Origin: Thermothielavioides terrestris NRRL 8126
Lineage: Eukaryota > Ascomycota > Sordariomycetes > Sordariales > Chaetomiaceae
Direction: 5' to 3'
Assembly: GCF_000226115.1 (NCBI RefSeq)
Contig: NC_016457.1
Span: 434,001-498,000, forward strand
Length of the DNA stretch: 64,000 nt
Position numbers and translations under genes: made by a program. Positions 21,926 through 32,574 of the stretch are shown piece after piece; position 1 is the first letter of the stretch, and each line of letters starts with the position of its first letter. The notes beneath the pieces were generated by a model. That model saw only the letters and a program-made list of their open reading frames with translations. It was not told the origin of the DNA and ran no database searches.

Positions 21926-21944
21926 GGCTGAGATAAGGACCGCC

Positions 21945-22081
21945 ACCCTGTTGACCTGACCGGCAGGGGTCCAACTGGATCAAGTGATTGACCTGACCGG
22001 ACCTCCCCCCCTGTTGAGCTGACCCGCAGGGGGTAGTTGACCTGACCTGACCCACCACCCTGCCGGTCAGGTCAGGTCAAC
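21945..22081. repeat. TTGACCTGACC repeat cluster with a perfect 17-bp hairpin
   Basis: Variants of TTGACCTGACCGG occur at about 21951, 21988, 22013 (TTGAGCTGACC) and 22037, with another at 20504 left of the transposon candidate. The last copy is one arm of a perfect inverted repeat: GTTGACCTGACCTGACC at 22036-22052 and its exact complement at 22065-22081, with a 12-base loop. No coding function is supported. Confidence 0.75.
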
Positions 22082-22885
22082 ACCACCATGAAGCTCTGGT
22101 CGCAAGACCCGAGATCCACGCCAACAGCCATCCACACTAAGTAAGTGCCCGAGGGCGAACGAGAGAACCGGTGATGGTACGGAGTGCTCCGTATTCTGTC
22201 TAACTACCTGGTAGCTTGCAAGGATAAGGACTTTGAAGGGATCATCCACCCTACCTGTGGCAGGGGCCGGAAAACATCAATGATGAGCCGCCAACAACAC
22301 CTGACGAGCAAAGCATTCAAGTTCCATCTTGTTTTCTTAATTCCCAACCCCTTCTAACTGAAAGGAAGTGTTGGCATATTGTGACTTCACCCCATCTTTG
22401 CAAGCTATGCCACTGTCGGATCTGCTATGAGTCTGCAGTCGGCTACCATGCGTCACTGGCTGATGCAGGGCATGCATCGCCACGGGCTTTTCTCCACGCT
22501 GAGGTAGGTGGCCGGCTTCGGGGTGTTGGGGTCGACTATGTTCGGGGGAGATCGTTGCTTGTTTGGTCGAGAGAACTTGAGAGCGGCGTCCAAAACTGCT
22601 GCGTAGTAAATGTGCAACCCGCCTAGCCCCTGTGGGCTGAGTGGGAAATCGACGCCATTCATGGAATGTAGGTATCTACGAGGTATGTGTTGTGACATAA
22701 AACGCTTGAGATTTGCCTTATTCTTTTGCCTGTTCCAAACCCGGTCGCTGATAAAAAAGCACAAACCTGCCACACGCTCGAGTGTCCCAAGTTTCCAGTC
22801 GCCGTCCAACTCCCAAACCATAACCAATCCGCCATGCAGTCCCTACGCCATTGTAACAGTAGTGTTCCCTCGCCCAGCCCATAGA
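22082..22885. other. Intergenic region 3' of the exporter-family gene
   Basis: About 800 bases between the repeat cluster and the stop codon of the membrane protein gene at 22886; it probably holds that gene's 3' UTR. Several overlapping short frames on both strands show no family similarity. Confidence 0.5.
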
Positions 22886-25800
22886 TCATTGCAACAGCAG
22901 CGTTTCTTCATCCAGCACGCCAAACAACCCCTCAATCTCCTTGGCAACCACCTTCAACTCCTCGGCCACCTGCCCCGTGACCAGCGCGTACGCGTAGAGC
23001 AGCGCATAGTCGCGTTCCTCGACGTTGACACGCGTCAGCGCGCCGGCACCCAGGTAGTCCGCCGCCGCCGCGGCGCCGCTCGCACCCGCCTCCGCCCCAC
23101 CATCGTGCTGCTGGTGCACCTTGCGGAACTGGAAGATCTTCCCCAGCAGCCTGTCCCGCGTGCTCGCCACGCCCGGGAGCGCGTCCGTCAGGGGGTACTC
23201 CAGCATGAGCGAGGAGGCCAGGACCTGGAAGACGTGGCAGATGCGGTCGCACAGCAGGGCGCGCTCGTCGGCCGTGCACAGCAGCAGCGCGCGCTCGCCC
23301 TCCGTCAGGTTGCCCCGGCGCTGCGTGACGAGCGACATGGCGTAGAAGGCGTCCAGCAGGCGGTGCGCGCAGCTCATGAGCCGGCGGCTCTGTTCCGACG
23401 GGAACGGCCCGCGGAGCTCGAACTCGGACGCCGCGCTGACGCGGAGCGCGTCGAGGCGCGCGGCGTACTTCTGCAGCGCCGCCTGCTCGCCCGAGCGGAG
23501 GTACGACCGCGTGCAGTCGCTGCGCAGGAGGATCGCCAGCGGGCCGCGCTTCCAGATGAGGCCCATCTGTAGGAACAGCATGCTAAGCCCCTCCTTGAAC
23601 TTCTTGCGTGCCGAGATGGGCCAGATTAGTCGGCAGACGATAAGCCCCCAGAGGATGCCGGCCGTCACGGCCATGAAGCGGTGGAGGAGGATCTCCCAGA
23701 TGATGGGGTTCACGCCGCCTTCGTCATCGTCGTCGTCGTCGACCATCTGTGAGAGGCTGTATGCGTACAGCGTCGAGACGTTGTAAGCCAGCAGCGTGAT
23801 CCGGCCCAGCGGCGCCTTCTTTTTGACTATCACCACGTAAAAGCTCCAGAACGCCACCAGCGAGCCGAGAGGGATGAGACCGAGGGCACTGTGCTGCGAC
23901 AGGTTCCAATTCAGGCCCGCTGCCGCGATGCCGACCACCGTTCCCACGAATCTTGCCCAACCCGTCGTGTTGGCCGCGCCGACTGTCATGGAACAGACGA
24001 TCATGAACGACAAGAGACCCCATTCGCCTCTCCAGTGCCGGTAGAGATCGTGGGTTCGGGGGAAGAAGGCGAACGAGGCCCAGAGCGTTGCGCCCACGCC
24101 GACTTTCAAGCCGAATCGGACTGCGAGGCGTTAGCATGCAGAGTTAACAGCGAAAAGTACAAGAACGGTGCTGCTCACTGTCATCCCGGGCCAGCTTCCT
24201 CGCTGCCTGGAGGATTTTCTGGGATACCGTCGCGACCACCTTGTGCTTTGCCTCCGGAGCCGCTTCCCAGTTGTATGTATCTCTACGCCTGATCAACGGG
24301 TCGGCTATCCCCTTCGGCATCTGGCTCTTCTTGATCGGCTTAATCAGGGGATCGCGCTCCGCGTTGTCGTAGGGCAGGGCCAACGCCTTTCGACCCTGCT
24401 GTTGCCCTCTTCTCCACCACTCCAACCAGTGCCAACTGCGTTTCCTATGCTCGTTGGCAAATTTCAAATCGTCCAGGACGTCTAGATACTTCTGCATTTC
24501 CTCTCCAAAGGTCTGCAGACTGAAAGCGAAGTGACCGCAGGCGGCCGCGACCTCTTCAAAGTCGGCCTGCCCGCTTTCGGACCTCGTGCGATCTAACTCG
24601 AGTGTCCTATACAGCTCCTGGAGAGCATGGGTCCTCGCCTCGTTGAAGAGCGACAAAGCATCGGTAAGACTTTGACGGAAATGGTCGTTGACGGTGATTA
24701 CATAGTCAGGGGCCGCACCGAACGGCGGATCTCGGAGGACCTCGGAGAGCGTGTAGGCCAGGGACTTCATCGAGGGCCCTAGCAACTCAATGAAGAGCTC
24801 GAAGATCTCTGAGGGGTGCCTGAATGGTGGTTGCCCTGCGGCGGCGGTATCGGACTGAGGTCTCTCTTCGCTTGGCTGCCTCTCGTCTTCGTGGCCTTCC
24901 TCGGACGCTTCCTCGATTGATGATAGCGCCAGAAACCTTTCTCGCCCACTTCTCATTGTGCTGGAAATCGTTTTATGTAGATTCGGCGAGCTAATTGGCG
25001 AGGTAACCTGGGGAGAAGGGGACATCACGCGCGGCAACGTAGCGATGGGTTCCTTGAGAAGGGCAAATTGCGAATTCGCTGCGCTCCGCAACCCACCGAT
25101 AGACTGGGCCAAAGTCTCCATCGATCTTACTACCGCTCTGTCGAGCTGGTAGATTTTCTCGTGGCCCAGAAAGTAGCGCTCGAACTTTGCCTCACGGAGA
25201 TTCTTCGCCATCTGAGGATAGACGGACGAGTATGCAGCGGAAGCTGCTCCAAATTCGGGCGACTTCAAGTCCTCCTCGGATCCGCTAAGAAAACTGCGGG
25301 TGATCATGGCGAGCATGTCGCCGAGTGAAACGGACGCCTTGGTCATGGACTCGCGCAAGGCGGATATGGCCGACGTTCGCCAGAGCAGAAGGTTGACAAA
25401 CGTAGTGATGGTGACGCCCATGACAAGCATTTTGAGTATCTGCACAATCTTTTGGTTCGAAAAGACGCTGGTAAGGACGGCCGTCTCCTTGGTAACAACG
25501 CCAATGATGGCCAGAGAAGCGAGCGTGCTGCCGACATCGACCAGCGGGTTGCCCATCCTTTGCTTGACCCATCCCATGAAGCCGAAGCCGCCCCCTATGA
25601 AGACGACCAAGACCAGGCCATGCGCAAGTGGGACCATGTCGAGAACGGCGCCGAACAGAACGGAGGTACACATGGAGAGGATAGAGACCAGAGCGGCGTA
25701 TGCGACAGCCACGATCGCGATCAATACTGCCTCGATCATGGAGCCCACCGACCTTGCCGGGTGAAAGTAAACCGTCAAGGTGGCCACCACGTGCTTGCCG

Positions 25801-26255
25801 TCCAGCCTGCCCAGGAAATCGGAGAGTGGGGACCAGAAGGTCGCCAGACTGCCCAGGGTGTACGCGACGGTGCACTTCAGCACCCCGTGGCCCGCGGGCG
25901 AGTCGAGCCAGCGGAGCACCTGGACTCCTTTTTCGCGGGCAATCTGTGCCGCGCTATGTATGCGGTCGGCCATGGTTCGGCGCGATAGGAAGGCGGCCGC
26001 GGTCGGCGTGTCGGAGCCATCGGGTTGGCTTGATGGGAAGAGGCCAGACGGGCGGAGCGTGAAGGTGCGGTGGGAGCGCTCGCCAGTGGAAGGGATGATG
26101 ACGCTTCCATTGCGCAGTTTCTGGCTTCATGTTAAATAAGGTGGCCGACGTGGACTAACAAACGAATCGACCGGAAGTGCGGGGGGTCAACTCACGCTTC
26201 TCTTGGAAGGCCTTCGCGGGGGCCACGGCGGCGCAGACGCTGCAGAGGAGTTCAT
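22886..26255 (-). CDS. Aromatic-acid-exporter/FUSC family membrane protein (Bre4-like, DUF2421/DUF2422)
   Basis: Three exons, 26255-26196, 26120-24179 and 24120-22886, join in phase for 1078 residues. The introns of 75 and 58 nt are GT-AG, the second with a GCTAAC branch. Residues about 75-240 hold five or six hydrophobic segments (for example HVVATLTVYFHPARSVGSM and VLVVFIGGGFGFMGWVKQRMGNP). A cytosolic middle region with a Ser/Glu-rich loop follows, then a second membrane block (VGVGATLWASFAFFPRTHD, ITLLAYNVSTLYAYSLSQ) and a helical C-terminus. The duplicated membrane half plus cytosolic domain is the ArAE/FUSC plan, found in yeast Bre4 (brefeldin A sensitivity). A transport role is inferred, substrate unknown. 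The first 20-residue exon was found by splice phase; a start at the internal ATG 25973 would drop about 69 residues. Confidence 0.82.
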
Positions 26256-27286
26256 CCTCTCGGGAAGATCGGATTCATTACTGTGACGCGGGTGAAGAAA
26301 AACCCAAGTCGGTTCGAGGTCAAGCACCGCCAAAGGCTTTGCTACCTAACGGCAATGGGATGTCGCACAACAAGATGCGGAGGGTAACTCGAGAGGACAA
26401 GGCAGGTTCGTTCCTTCGTTGGTTACACAACTAAGATCCCTGCGAGAATCCTTTGAAGTCGCGCCCGCTCAAGACCTGGGGGGGCTGCGAAGATCCCTGC
26501 TCTACACTAACAAGAGCAGCCCTGTGCGGCTGGATTCGGCAGTTGGCAGGCGTCCCACATTGTCCGCTCACCACCTCCACCAAGACAACGTTGATGCTAA
26601 CCAAAGTGAGGATGCTAACCAAAGTGAGGGACCTTAGGTAAGGTAGTGTAACCTGACCTAAGTAACTGCCTTGAGCTAACACTTGAACTTACCGAGTCCA
26701 AGCTCAAACTAGGTACCTGGTAACAAGGCTGCCGAGTCTGTAACTCAGGTTCCTCCGTCTGTATCATATCTACAGGTAGGTACCGAGTACAGTGTAATTA
26801 TTCCGTACAGTTGTTGCTGTCCTTTAGTAGCCCAACACAGCCAACCAAAAGAGCCATCCCACATCGTGCAGCCTGGATAACAAACAAGGCAGGACACTCC
26901 ATTCTCACCAGAAATAAGCGTATCAGACTTTGTCGGCTGGGGCGATTTTGGAGGCCCCAACGAGCAGGGCTTGATCAGTGACAAGTGCTGTGGGTACGGA
27001 ATACACTAACCTGGAATGTTCCCCACTTCACTAACTTTACGTGCGCTGCCCCTCAGGTGCTTCGTCTGCCCCGCTATCGTTGCGGGCGCAGAAGGCGGGG
27101 CCATCCCAAAACAACTGACAGCATGTTGCATTCTCAACGGCCCAGGTTGGTGGTGTTTTCATAGTAGTTCTAAACTCGGCTTTTTGTGGCTCTCGAGTAC
27201 TCAATATCCAAGGCGGGGTTTCGAGAGCTTAGCGACCGATCTTCTGCTGAGTTCTCGCACATCGGGAACTCAACTTGTCTGTGCCC
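26256..27286. other. Divergent promoter region
   Basis: About 1.03 kb between the exporter-family gene (-) and the HAD hydrolase gene (+). It includes a perfect 18-bp tandem duplication, GATGCTAACCAAAGTGAG, near 26593-26630, and an AT-richer stretch at 26640-26800 with several AGGTAAG/ACCTGA words. No gene was found. Confidence 0.55.
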
Positions 27287-28313
27287 ATGCGCAGATTCTG
27301 GGCCATGATGCAGTCGGCCCCTACAGCTTCTTGGCGATTCGCGCCGCTAAGCAGGCCGTACACTCCCAGCCCGCAGACACGGAAACTGGAAGGCATCGTG
27401 TTCGACGTTGACGGGACATTATGGTGAGTGTCATATTCACCTATGCCCAAAGCCACGCTCTCAACCTCCCGGGGATGCCAGGGATTCTCTAAATAAAGCC
27501 GGAGCTGCGCACACAAGTTGGAGGATCTGGATCAACACTTATAAGCCGGAATCCTAACTTCCTGCCCCCAGTAAGCCGCAAACATACATGTTCGCCGAGA
27601 TGCGCGCCGCGCTGGGCATCTCCAAAGGCACCGACATCCTCGAGCACGTCTACAGCCTGCCGACGGCGGAGGCGCAGCACCGCGCGATGGAGCAGATCCG
27701 CGACATCGAGCGGCGCGCCATGCTGGAGCAGGTGGCCCAGCCGGGCCTGCAGCGGCTCATGGCCTACCTCGACGCGCGCGGCGTGCGCAAGGGCATCTGC
27801 ACGCGCAACTTCGACACGCCCGTCAACAACCTGCTGAGCAAGTTCCTCGCCGGCAGCGTGTTCGCGCCCATCGTCACGCGCGACTTCCGCCCGCCCAAGC
27901 CCGACCCGGCCGGCATCCTGCACATCGCCCGGAGCTGGGGGCTGCTGCGGCGGAGCGCGGGCGAGACCGGTGTGCCCGCGGATGCGCAGGAGGAGGAGGA
28001 CCGCCGGCGACAGCGGCGGCGGCGGCGGCGGTCGTCGTCGGCTGGGGAGGAGGGCAGTGCAGGCCAGGACGGGGAGGAGGCGGATGGCGGGGACCTGCTG
28101 CAGACGGAGGCCGGGGAGGAGGTTGCCGACGCGAGCGGGCTGATCATGGTCGGCGACAGCATCGACGATATCACGGCGGGGCGTCGGGCAGGAGCCAAGA
28201 CGGTCCTGCTGGTCAACGACGCCAACCGACACTTGGCGGACCACGAGCACACCGATCTGGTGATATCGCGACTAGATGAGTTGATAGACGTTCTCGAGAA
28301 TGGATTGCTTTAG
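27287..28313 (+). CDS. HAD-superfamily hydrolase (2 exons)
   Basis: Exons 27287-27423 and 27572-28313 (intron GTGAGT...CCCAG, branch CCTAAC near 27552) join in phase for 292 residues. All four HAD motifs are visible: motif I GIVFDVDGTLC, rebuilt across the intron with nucleophile Asp40 and Asp42; motif II GICTRN; motif III Lys in RPPKPDPAG; and motif IV LIMVGDSIDDITAGRRAG. The cap is the small helical type between motifs I and II, as in phosphoglycolate-phosphatase-like enzymes. The N-terminal 33 residues (MRRFWAMMQSAPTASWRFAP...) are basic and Ser/Ala-rich and may be a mitochondrial presequence. An unusual Arg/Glu-rich insert of about 50 residues separates motifs III and IV. The substrate is not predictable; phosphatase activity is inferred from the motifs. 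Confidence 0.88.
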
Positions 28314-29139
28314 AAAAAGCAGTCAACGAAAGTTGATTCAGGACAGGCAGAGCACAGCACCCCACAACCCGGTAAGACGGCTCCATAATTCTGTGTCTAG
28401 AGCGACTAGAAAAGATACCGCTAAGTTTGCCATACGACATGCGCTGAAGTTCGACTACCTACGAGGAGAGGAAGGAGATCCTCCGCGAGGAGGCTTGCAT
28501 GAATCCTGCTGACCGGCAGCCTCACTGGCCCAGGCTGTGACGTGACACAAAGCCTTCTCTCGCTCATCAATCGCAGATGAAACTACCGGACTTTTTCCTG
28601 GCGCAGAAGATGCCATCGAATGAACCGAGAGAAAAGGTGAAAAGGAATGAACAAGCTGACGCCGGGAAATGCTCGATTCTCCGGGGGGGATGAACCATGG
28701 CAGAAGAGGAGGTACCGCTGGAATTGCAGAGTGGATAGCGCGCCGAGATCGCGACGTGAAGTTCTCGCTTTTGCTCGAGCAGCAGGGAAGGAAGGGAGGT
28801 GTTGGCGACGGAGCGGGAACTGGTGCCTGTCCAAAGATGTGAGGGACACCTCCCAGCCGGGCTGCATGTGCTAGCTTGAAGGGTGCTGCAGAACCGTTTG
28901 TTTGCCATTGCCGTCGACCGAGGCGTTTGAAGAGGGAGGGTTTCGAGCACATAAGGGGCTGGAGTTCCGCCGTCCACCAAACGGAGAAGGGATCCGCCCG
29001 TGTCTACGCCCACGCCCGCGCCCACGGCGCTCAGTGGCCCAGGAGCTCCGTTCTGTCGACATGTGTTGTCAAGAAACCTGGGAATCATTGCTCGTGGTCC
29101 CACTCCCGAATGTACAAACGGTCCACTTGCGCAGCCAAG
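28314..29139. other. Convergent 3' region (HAD gene and MAPKK)
   Basis: About 830 bases. On the minus strand it may still contain a terminal exon of the MAPKK: two frames between about 28870 and 29077 stay open, but neither joins the last supported exon in phase through a good acceptor. The rest looks like 3' UTR. Confidence 0.45.
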
Positions 29140-30583
29140 TTAGCGTGGTCCGCGGCCTGCCGGTCGATTCGGTAGGCTGCGATCTCCGTCAGTATTGTCT
29201 GCCTCGAACGATGATACCCAACCGGAGTGCTCACAAGAAGTAGGCGTTTGCTGGGTGCCGTATGTGGGAGAGTCGCTTGAGCGCAGGAGATCTTGAGTCG
29301 CGGGTGAGGGCTGGGGCGCCAGATGGGACTTGCGGTTATCCCTATCCATCAGACCGCAGGCCCACTCCCTCAAGTCGACAGGAGTCCTCTTCGCGGCTTG
29401 TACGAAAAGGTCTCGGTCCTGAACCGCCTGGTCAGCATCACTCCCAACGGCTCAGGGGGGGAACACATGGGGAGGGGTACGTACGAATAACTCTTGGGGC
29501 GTCGGCCGTCGTTCGGGTTCCTTGTATAGACACTTCTGGATCATGTCTTCGAGAATCTGCGGGAATGCATCGCTCTTGGGAAGCTTAGGGGCTGGCTCAT
29601 GCACGATCTGCTGCAGCAAATCCAGGATGCCAGCGGGCGCGCTTTCGGCATCGGACAGCTGCTCGCTCGCAGCGAAGGGAAATTTGCCAATTGCCAACTC
29701 CATGATAGTCAGACCGAAGCTCCACACGTCCGACTTGACCGTGTACCTCTCGCCCTGGATTCTCTCGGGCGCCATGTACGTGGACGTGCCGACGAATGTA
29801 TCGGCGACCGAGTTGATCAGCTCCCCGGAGACACCAAAATCGCAAAGCTTGATGGATCCTCGCGAGTTGACCAGGATATTTGACGGCTTGATGTCGCGGT
29901 GCATGATATGATGCTTTGCGTAGAGATAGGTGAGTCCGCCGAGCGTAGCCACAGCGATCTTGCCGAGCACGTCTACCCTGACCGGTCCGAATACTCGGGA
30001 GATACGGTCAAGCGAACTGTTCGAGAATCGGTCAGCTCGTGTCGAGCAAGACAACTGGCTCCCGTGGGGGCTGCCACGCACCCGACATCCATGTATTCCA
30101 TGCACATGATTACGTCGTTGTTCTCGTTGAGGAAGGCGCCGTAGAAAGTGACAATGTAGTCGGAGTGGCAGCCGTGCATGATCTGCAGCTCGCGGACTAT
30201 ACGCTTGCGCATTTCCTTCTTGGCTTCGACGTGGATGATCTATTCCAGCAGTCAGTCAGAATGCTTCCATCAGCCTTGGCAGGTAGAGAGGTGGTGCGAC
30301 AGACCTTTCGTGCCATCACCGTGTTTGTCGGGATGTGCCTGACTTTGCTGACTGTCCCGCCGTTACCAGCGCCAAGATCCCTGATGACTTCGAGATCCTC
30401 CGGTCTCAAATCCAAGTTGAACTCGATACCAATCTCCAGCTGCGCAGCGTTGTCATCCCCTTTCCCAGCGGGACCCGGACGGGCATTCTCAACGGACGAC
30501 GGCGGCTTCGGGGGAGGAGCCTTCAAAGCGAGACCCTTGACGTTCTTGCGCTTCATGGAGCGCGGGGCGAATGCGTCGGCCAT
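29140..30583 (-). CDS. mek-2: MAP kinase kinase, Ste7/MEK-2 type (C-terminus uncertain)
   Basis: Exons 30583-30305, 30239-30082, 30016-29485 and 29418 onwards join in phase. The product begins MADAFAPRSMKRKNVKGLAL and has the Gly-rich loop LGAGNGGTVSKV, the catalytic Lys in VMARK, HRDIKPSN, DFG and the MAPKK activation segment NSVADTFVGT (Ser and Thr both present), then GTSTYMAPERIQGE and the terminal lobe LYKEPERRPTPQELF. It matches the MAPKK of the Fus3/Kss1-type cascade in filamentous fungi (cell fusion, appressorium and fruiting-body development), acting between a Ste11-like MAPKKK and a Mak-2-like MAPK. The kinase domain is complete. Reading exon 4 straight through stops at 29140, but a GTGAGC donor at about 29230 suggests a further intron and a different tail. 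Confidence 0.88.
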
Positions 30584-32574
30584 GGCGGGCAACAGGCGGG
30601 GTCGACAGACTGCCGGACTTCTCGTTCCGCTGGGACCTGCGCTCGGCTCCGTCGCATTCGATGACGGAGCACGATCGTTTGTTTGGCGAACTGGCTGTCG
30701 GGTCGCCTGCGTGGGTCGCGGAATACACACAGTACCTGAGGCTGCCAGGGGGGCAAAACAGTAAATCGTAAGTTGGGTGTTTGAGCAAACGGATCTAAAA
30801 TGGCAGCCTCTTGCACACCCCGAGCAAAGCGCGGCGACAGTTCGGCAAGGTGAACGGATCAAAATTCCGGGCTTCGTCTTTGTCTTGGGCTGTGAAGGCG
30901 GTGTTGCCTGATTCGCACGGGGAGTTGGATGGCGAGTGGACCAGGCGGTGACTTGGGTCCCGACGTTGCAATGTCCACCACCGGCAAGTGACTGCGCGCG
31001 AACCAAAGCAGGGAGGGGGGTAAGAACAGCGAAGCTCCTGCTATGCAGCTGAAGCGCCGACAAGGAAGGGGCGCGCTTATGCTTGACTCTTTTCTTCCAA
31101 GGGACGAGGAAGGCTCCCGAGTTGGGCGGCTGCCAAAGGCCAGTCAATGTGGGGTCGTCGCTGTGGGTTTGGTGGTGGCGGGCGAGGAGGAACGATGCTA
31201 GTGGGCCAGGTCCATGCCGACCCCTGTCCATTCTTCCCCTCTCATTTCCATTTCCATTTCCAAACACTTCCCGACGCTACGCGGTGCACTGGATGGAATG
31301 GCATCAGAGACCAGAGACATGGAACGGCAATGAATCTGCTGCCTCCATTTCGCTGTTGCTAACTTCTTCTGAAGATCCTTTCGGGCGATAACCACAAGCA
31401 GTGAACCGAACGCCATCTCCGGACTGCCCACTGGTGCAGCTTACATTGTCGGGTTGGGAAGAGACAACATCAGATGTTGTGCAATCATCACTTTGCCTTA
31501 TCTGAAATGGGGTCCAGGTGGTCTGTATATCCTATTAGGTTGCTTATATGCATTTGTATGAGAGAAAGCAGTTCTTTGAGGACAGCACATTAGCGAGCTG
31601 AAGGTTATGGCGTCCTCTCGCCACTAATTCCATTAATGTGTGTGGATAAAGGGCGGCTGAGTGCCGCAAGTGCCGCCAGAACTGGTGGCCGTTCTCCTAG
31701 GTTGTGGATCGTGTTGCCAACATGTGCTTGGTGAGGTTTGAGAGCTGCAAGCTCCCAAAGATGAGGTACTTTGTACACCATTACAACCCTGCTTCTTTCT
31801 GACTTAGTCTGATCGGGTTTCTGGCCCTTAATGAGCCCACGAGGTTGGATACGGCAGTGTTCATAAAGCCATGTTGCATTTGGTGCTGATCCTGTTGAGC
31901 TCTTTCGCCACGATGCATGGATGCGAGCGCAGATAAGGAGTCGCTTGAGAGGACCAAGATGGAGGAGTGAGCTGAATGCCGTGTGAGAAGAGCAGCAAGC
32001 TGCTTAACTCTCGGACAGCCCATGTAGTGTCCCAGTCACTGACAGCGGCACATCTCATTGTTGATGAGCCCCATTTGTTGGACAACGGCGTGGTTGGCGA
32101 AAAAGGGACCGTGAAACCTCGTGCTCATCGCCATGTTGAAATGGGCTCAGAAAGATGCTGTGTACGGGTAAGTTATTTGCATAAGGCTCTGAAGTGCACT
32201 GTGGATGGCAAGGAAGAGTGGGCCCTCCCCACACAAGACGCTCGGACGCTGATGGCGTCTCTCGCACGGGCCAAGCTCCATTCATGCCAATCATGTAGAG
32301 AGGCGAGGCTGAACGCGCTCCATGTGCAGCAGGTGCTTTCGCCTCGACGTTAAAATTTCCCGGCCTTGAGCTTCAGCCTTCCTATTTGGTCCTTCCGTGA
32401 CCAATTCTCTTTATCGACTCGCCTGCAAACATCTCGCCTCCTTTCCTTAGCTTCTCTATTCCATCACAGACAACCCCACCTCTTAGCAGGCAAGCCTTCT
32501 TTTGCCACGGTATCTTCCCCTTCCTTCCATCGCAGAGACAAAGACCCGACCTGCGCCCAGCGCACCCCTCGAAA
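30584..32574. other. Divergent promoter region of MAPKK and SPT6
   Basis: About 2 kb with no supported gene. The MAPKK frame stays open upstream to 31267, but this stretch shows no kinase-family similarity and lies in a region with stops in other readings, so it is treated as leader. The part nearest SPT6 (32380-32570) is pyrimidine-rich. Confidence 0.6.

Larger units (their letters stand above)
20523..21936. mobile_element. Non-autonomous DNA transposon candidate with 8-bp target duplication
   Basis: The left end TTATCTCAGACCTCAGACC (20523-20541) is matched in inverted orientation by GGTCTGAGGGCTGAGATAA (21918-21936), with one mismatch in 19. Immediately outside both ends lies the same 8-mer GGACCGCC (20515-20522 and 21937-21944). 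Taking out the element and one 8-mer joins two copies of the local TTGACCTGACC repeat, as expected for an empty site. An 8-bp duplication is typical of the hAT superfamily, although the terminal sequence does not tell me the family. The 1414-bp interior has no transposase-like frame. It contains a minisatellite, inverted repeats near both ends and AT-rich filler, so it would be non-autonomous or decayed. Confidence 0.65.

Noticed and set aside
30197..31267. MAPKK frame open far upstream, giving a 356-residue product
   Set aside because: It reads through the exon 1 donor, and the extra N-terminus shows no similarity to the family, which begins at MADAFAPRSMK.
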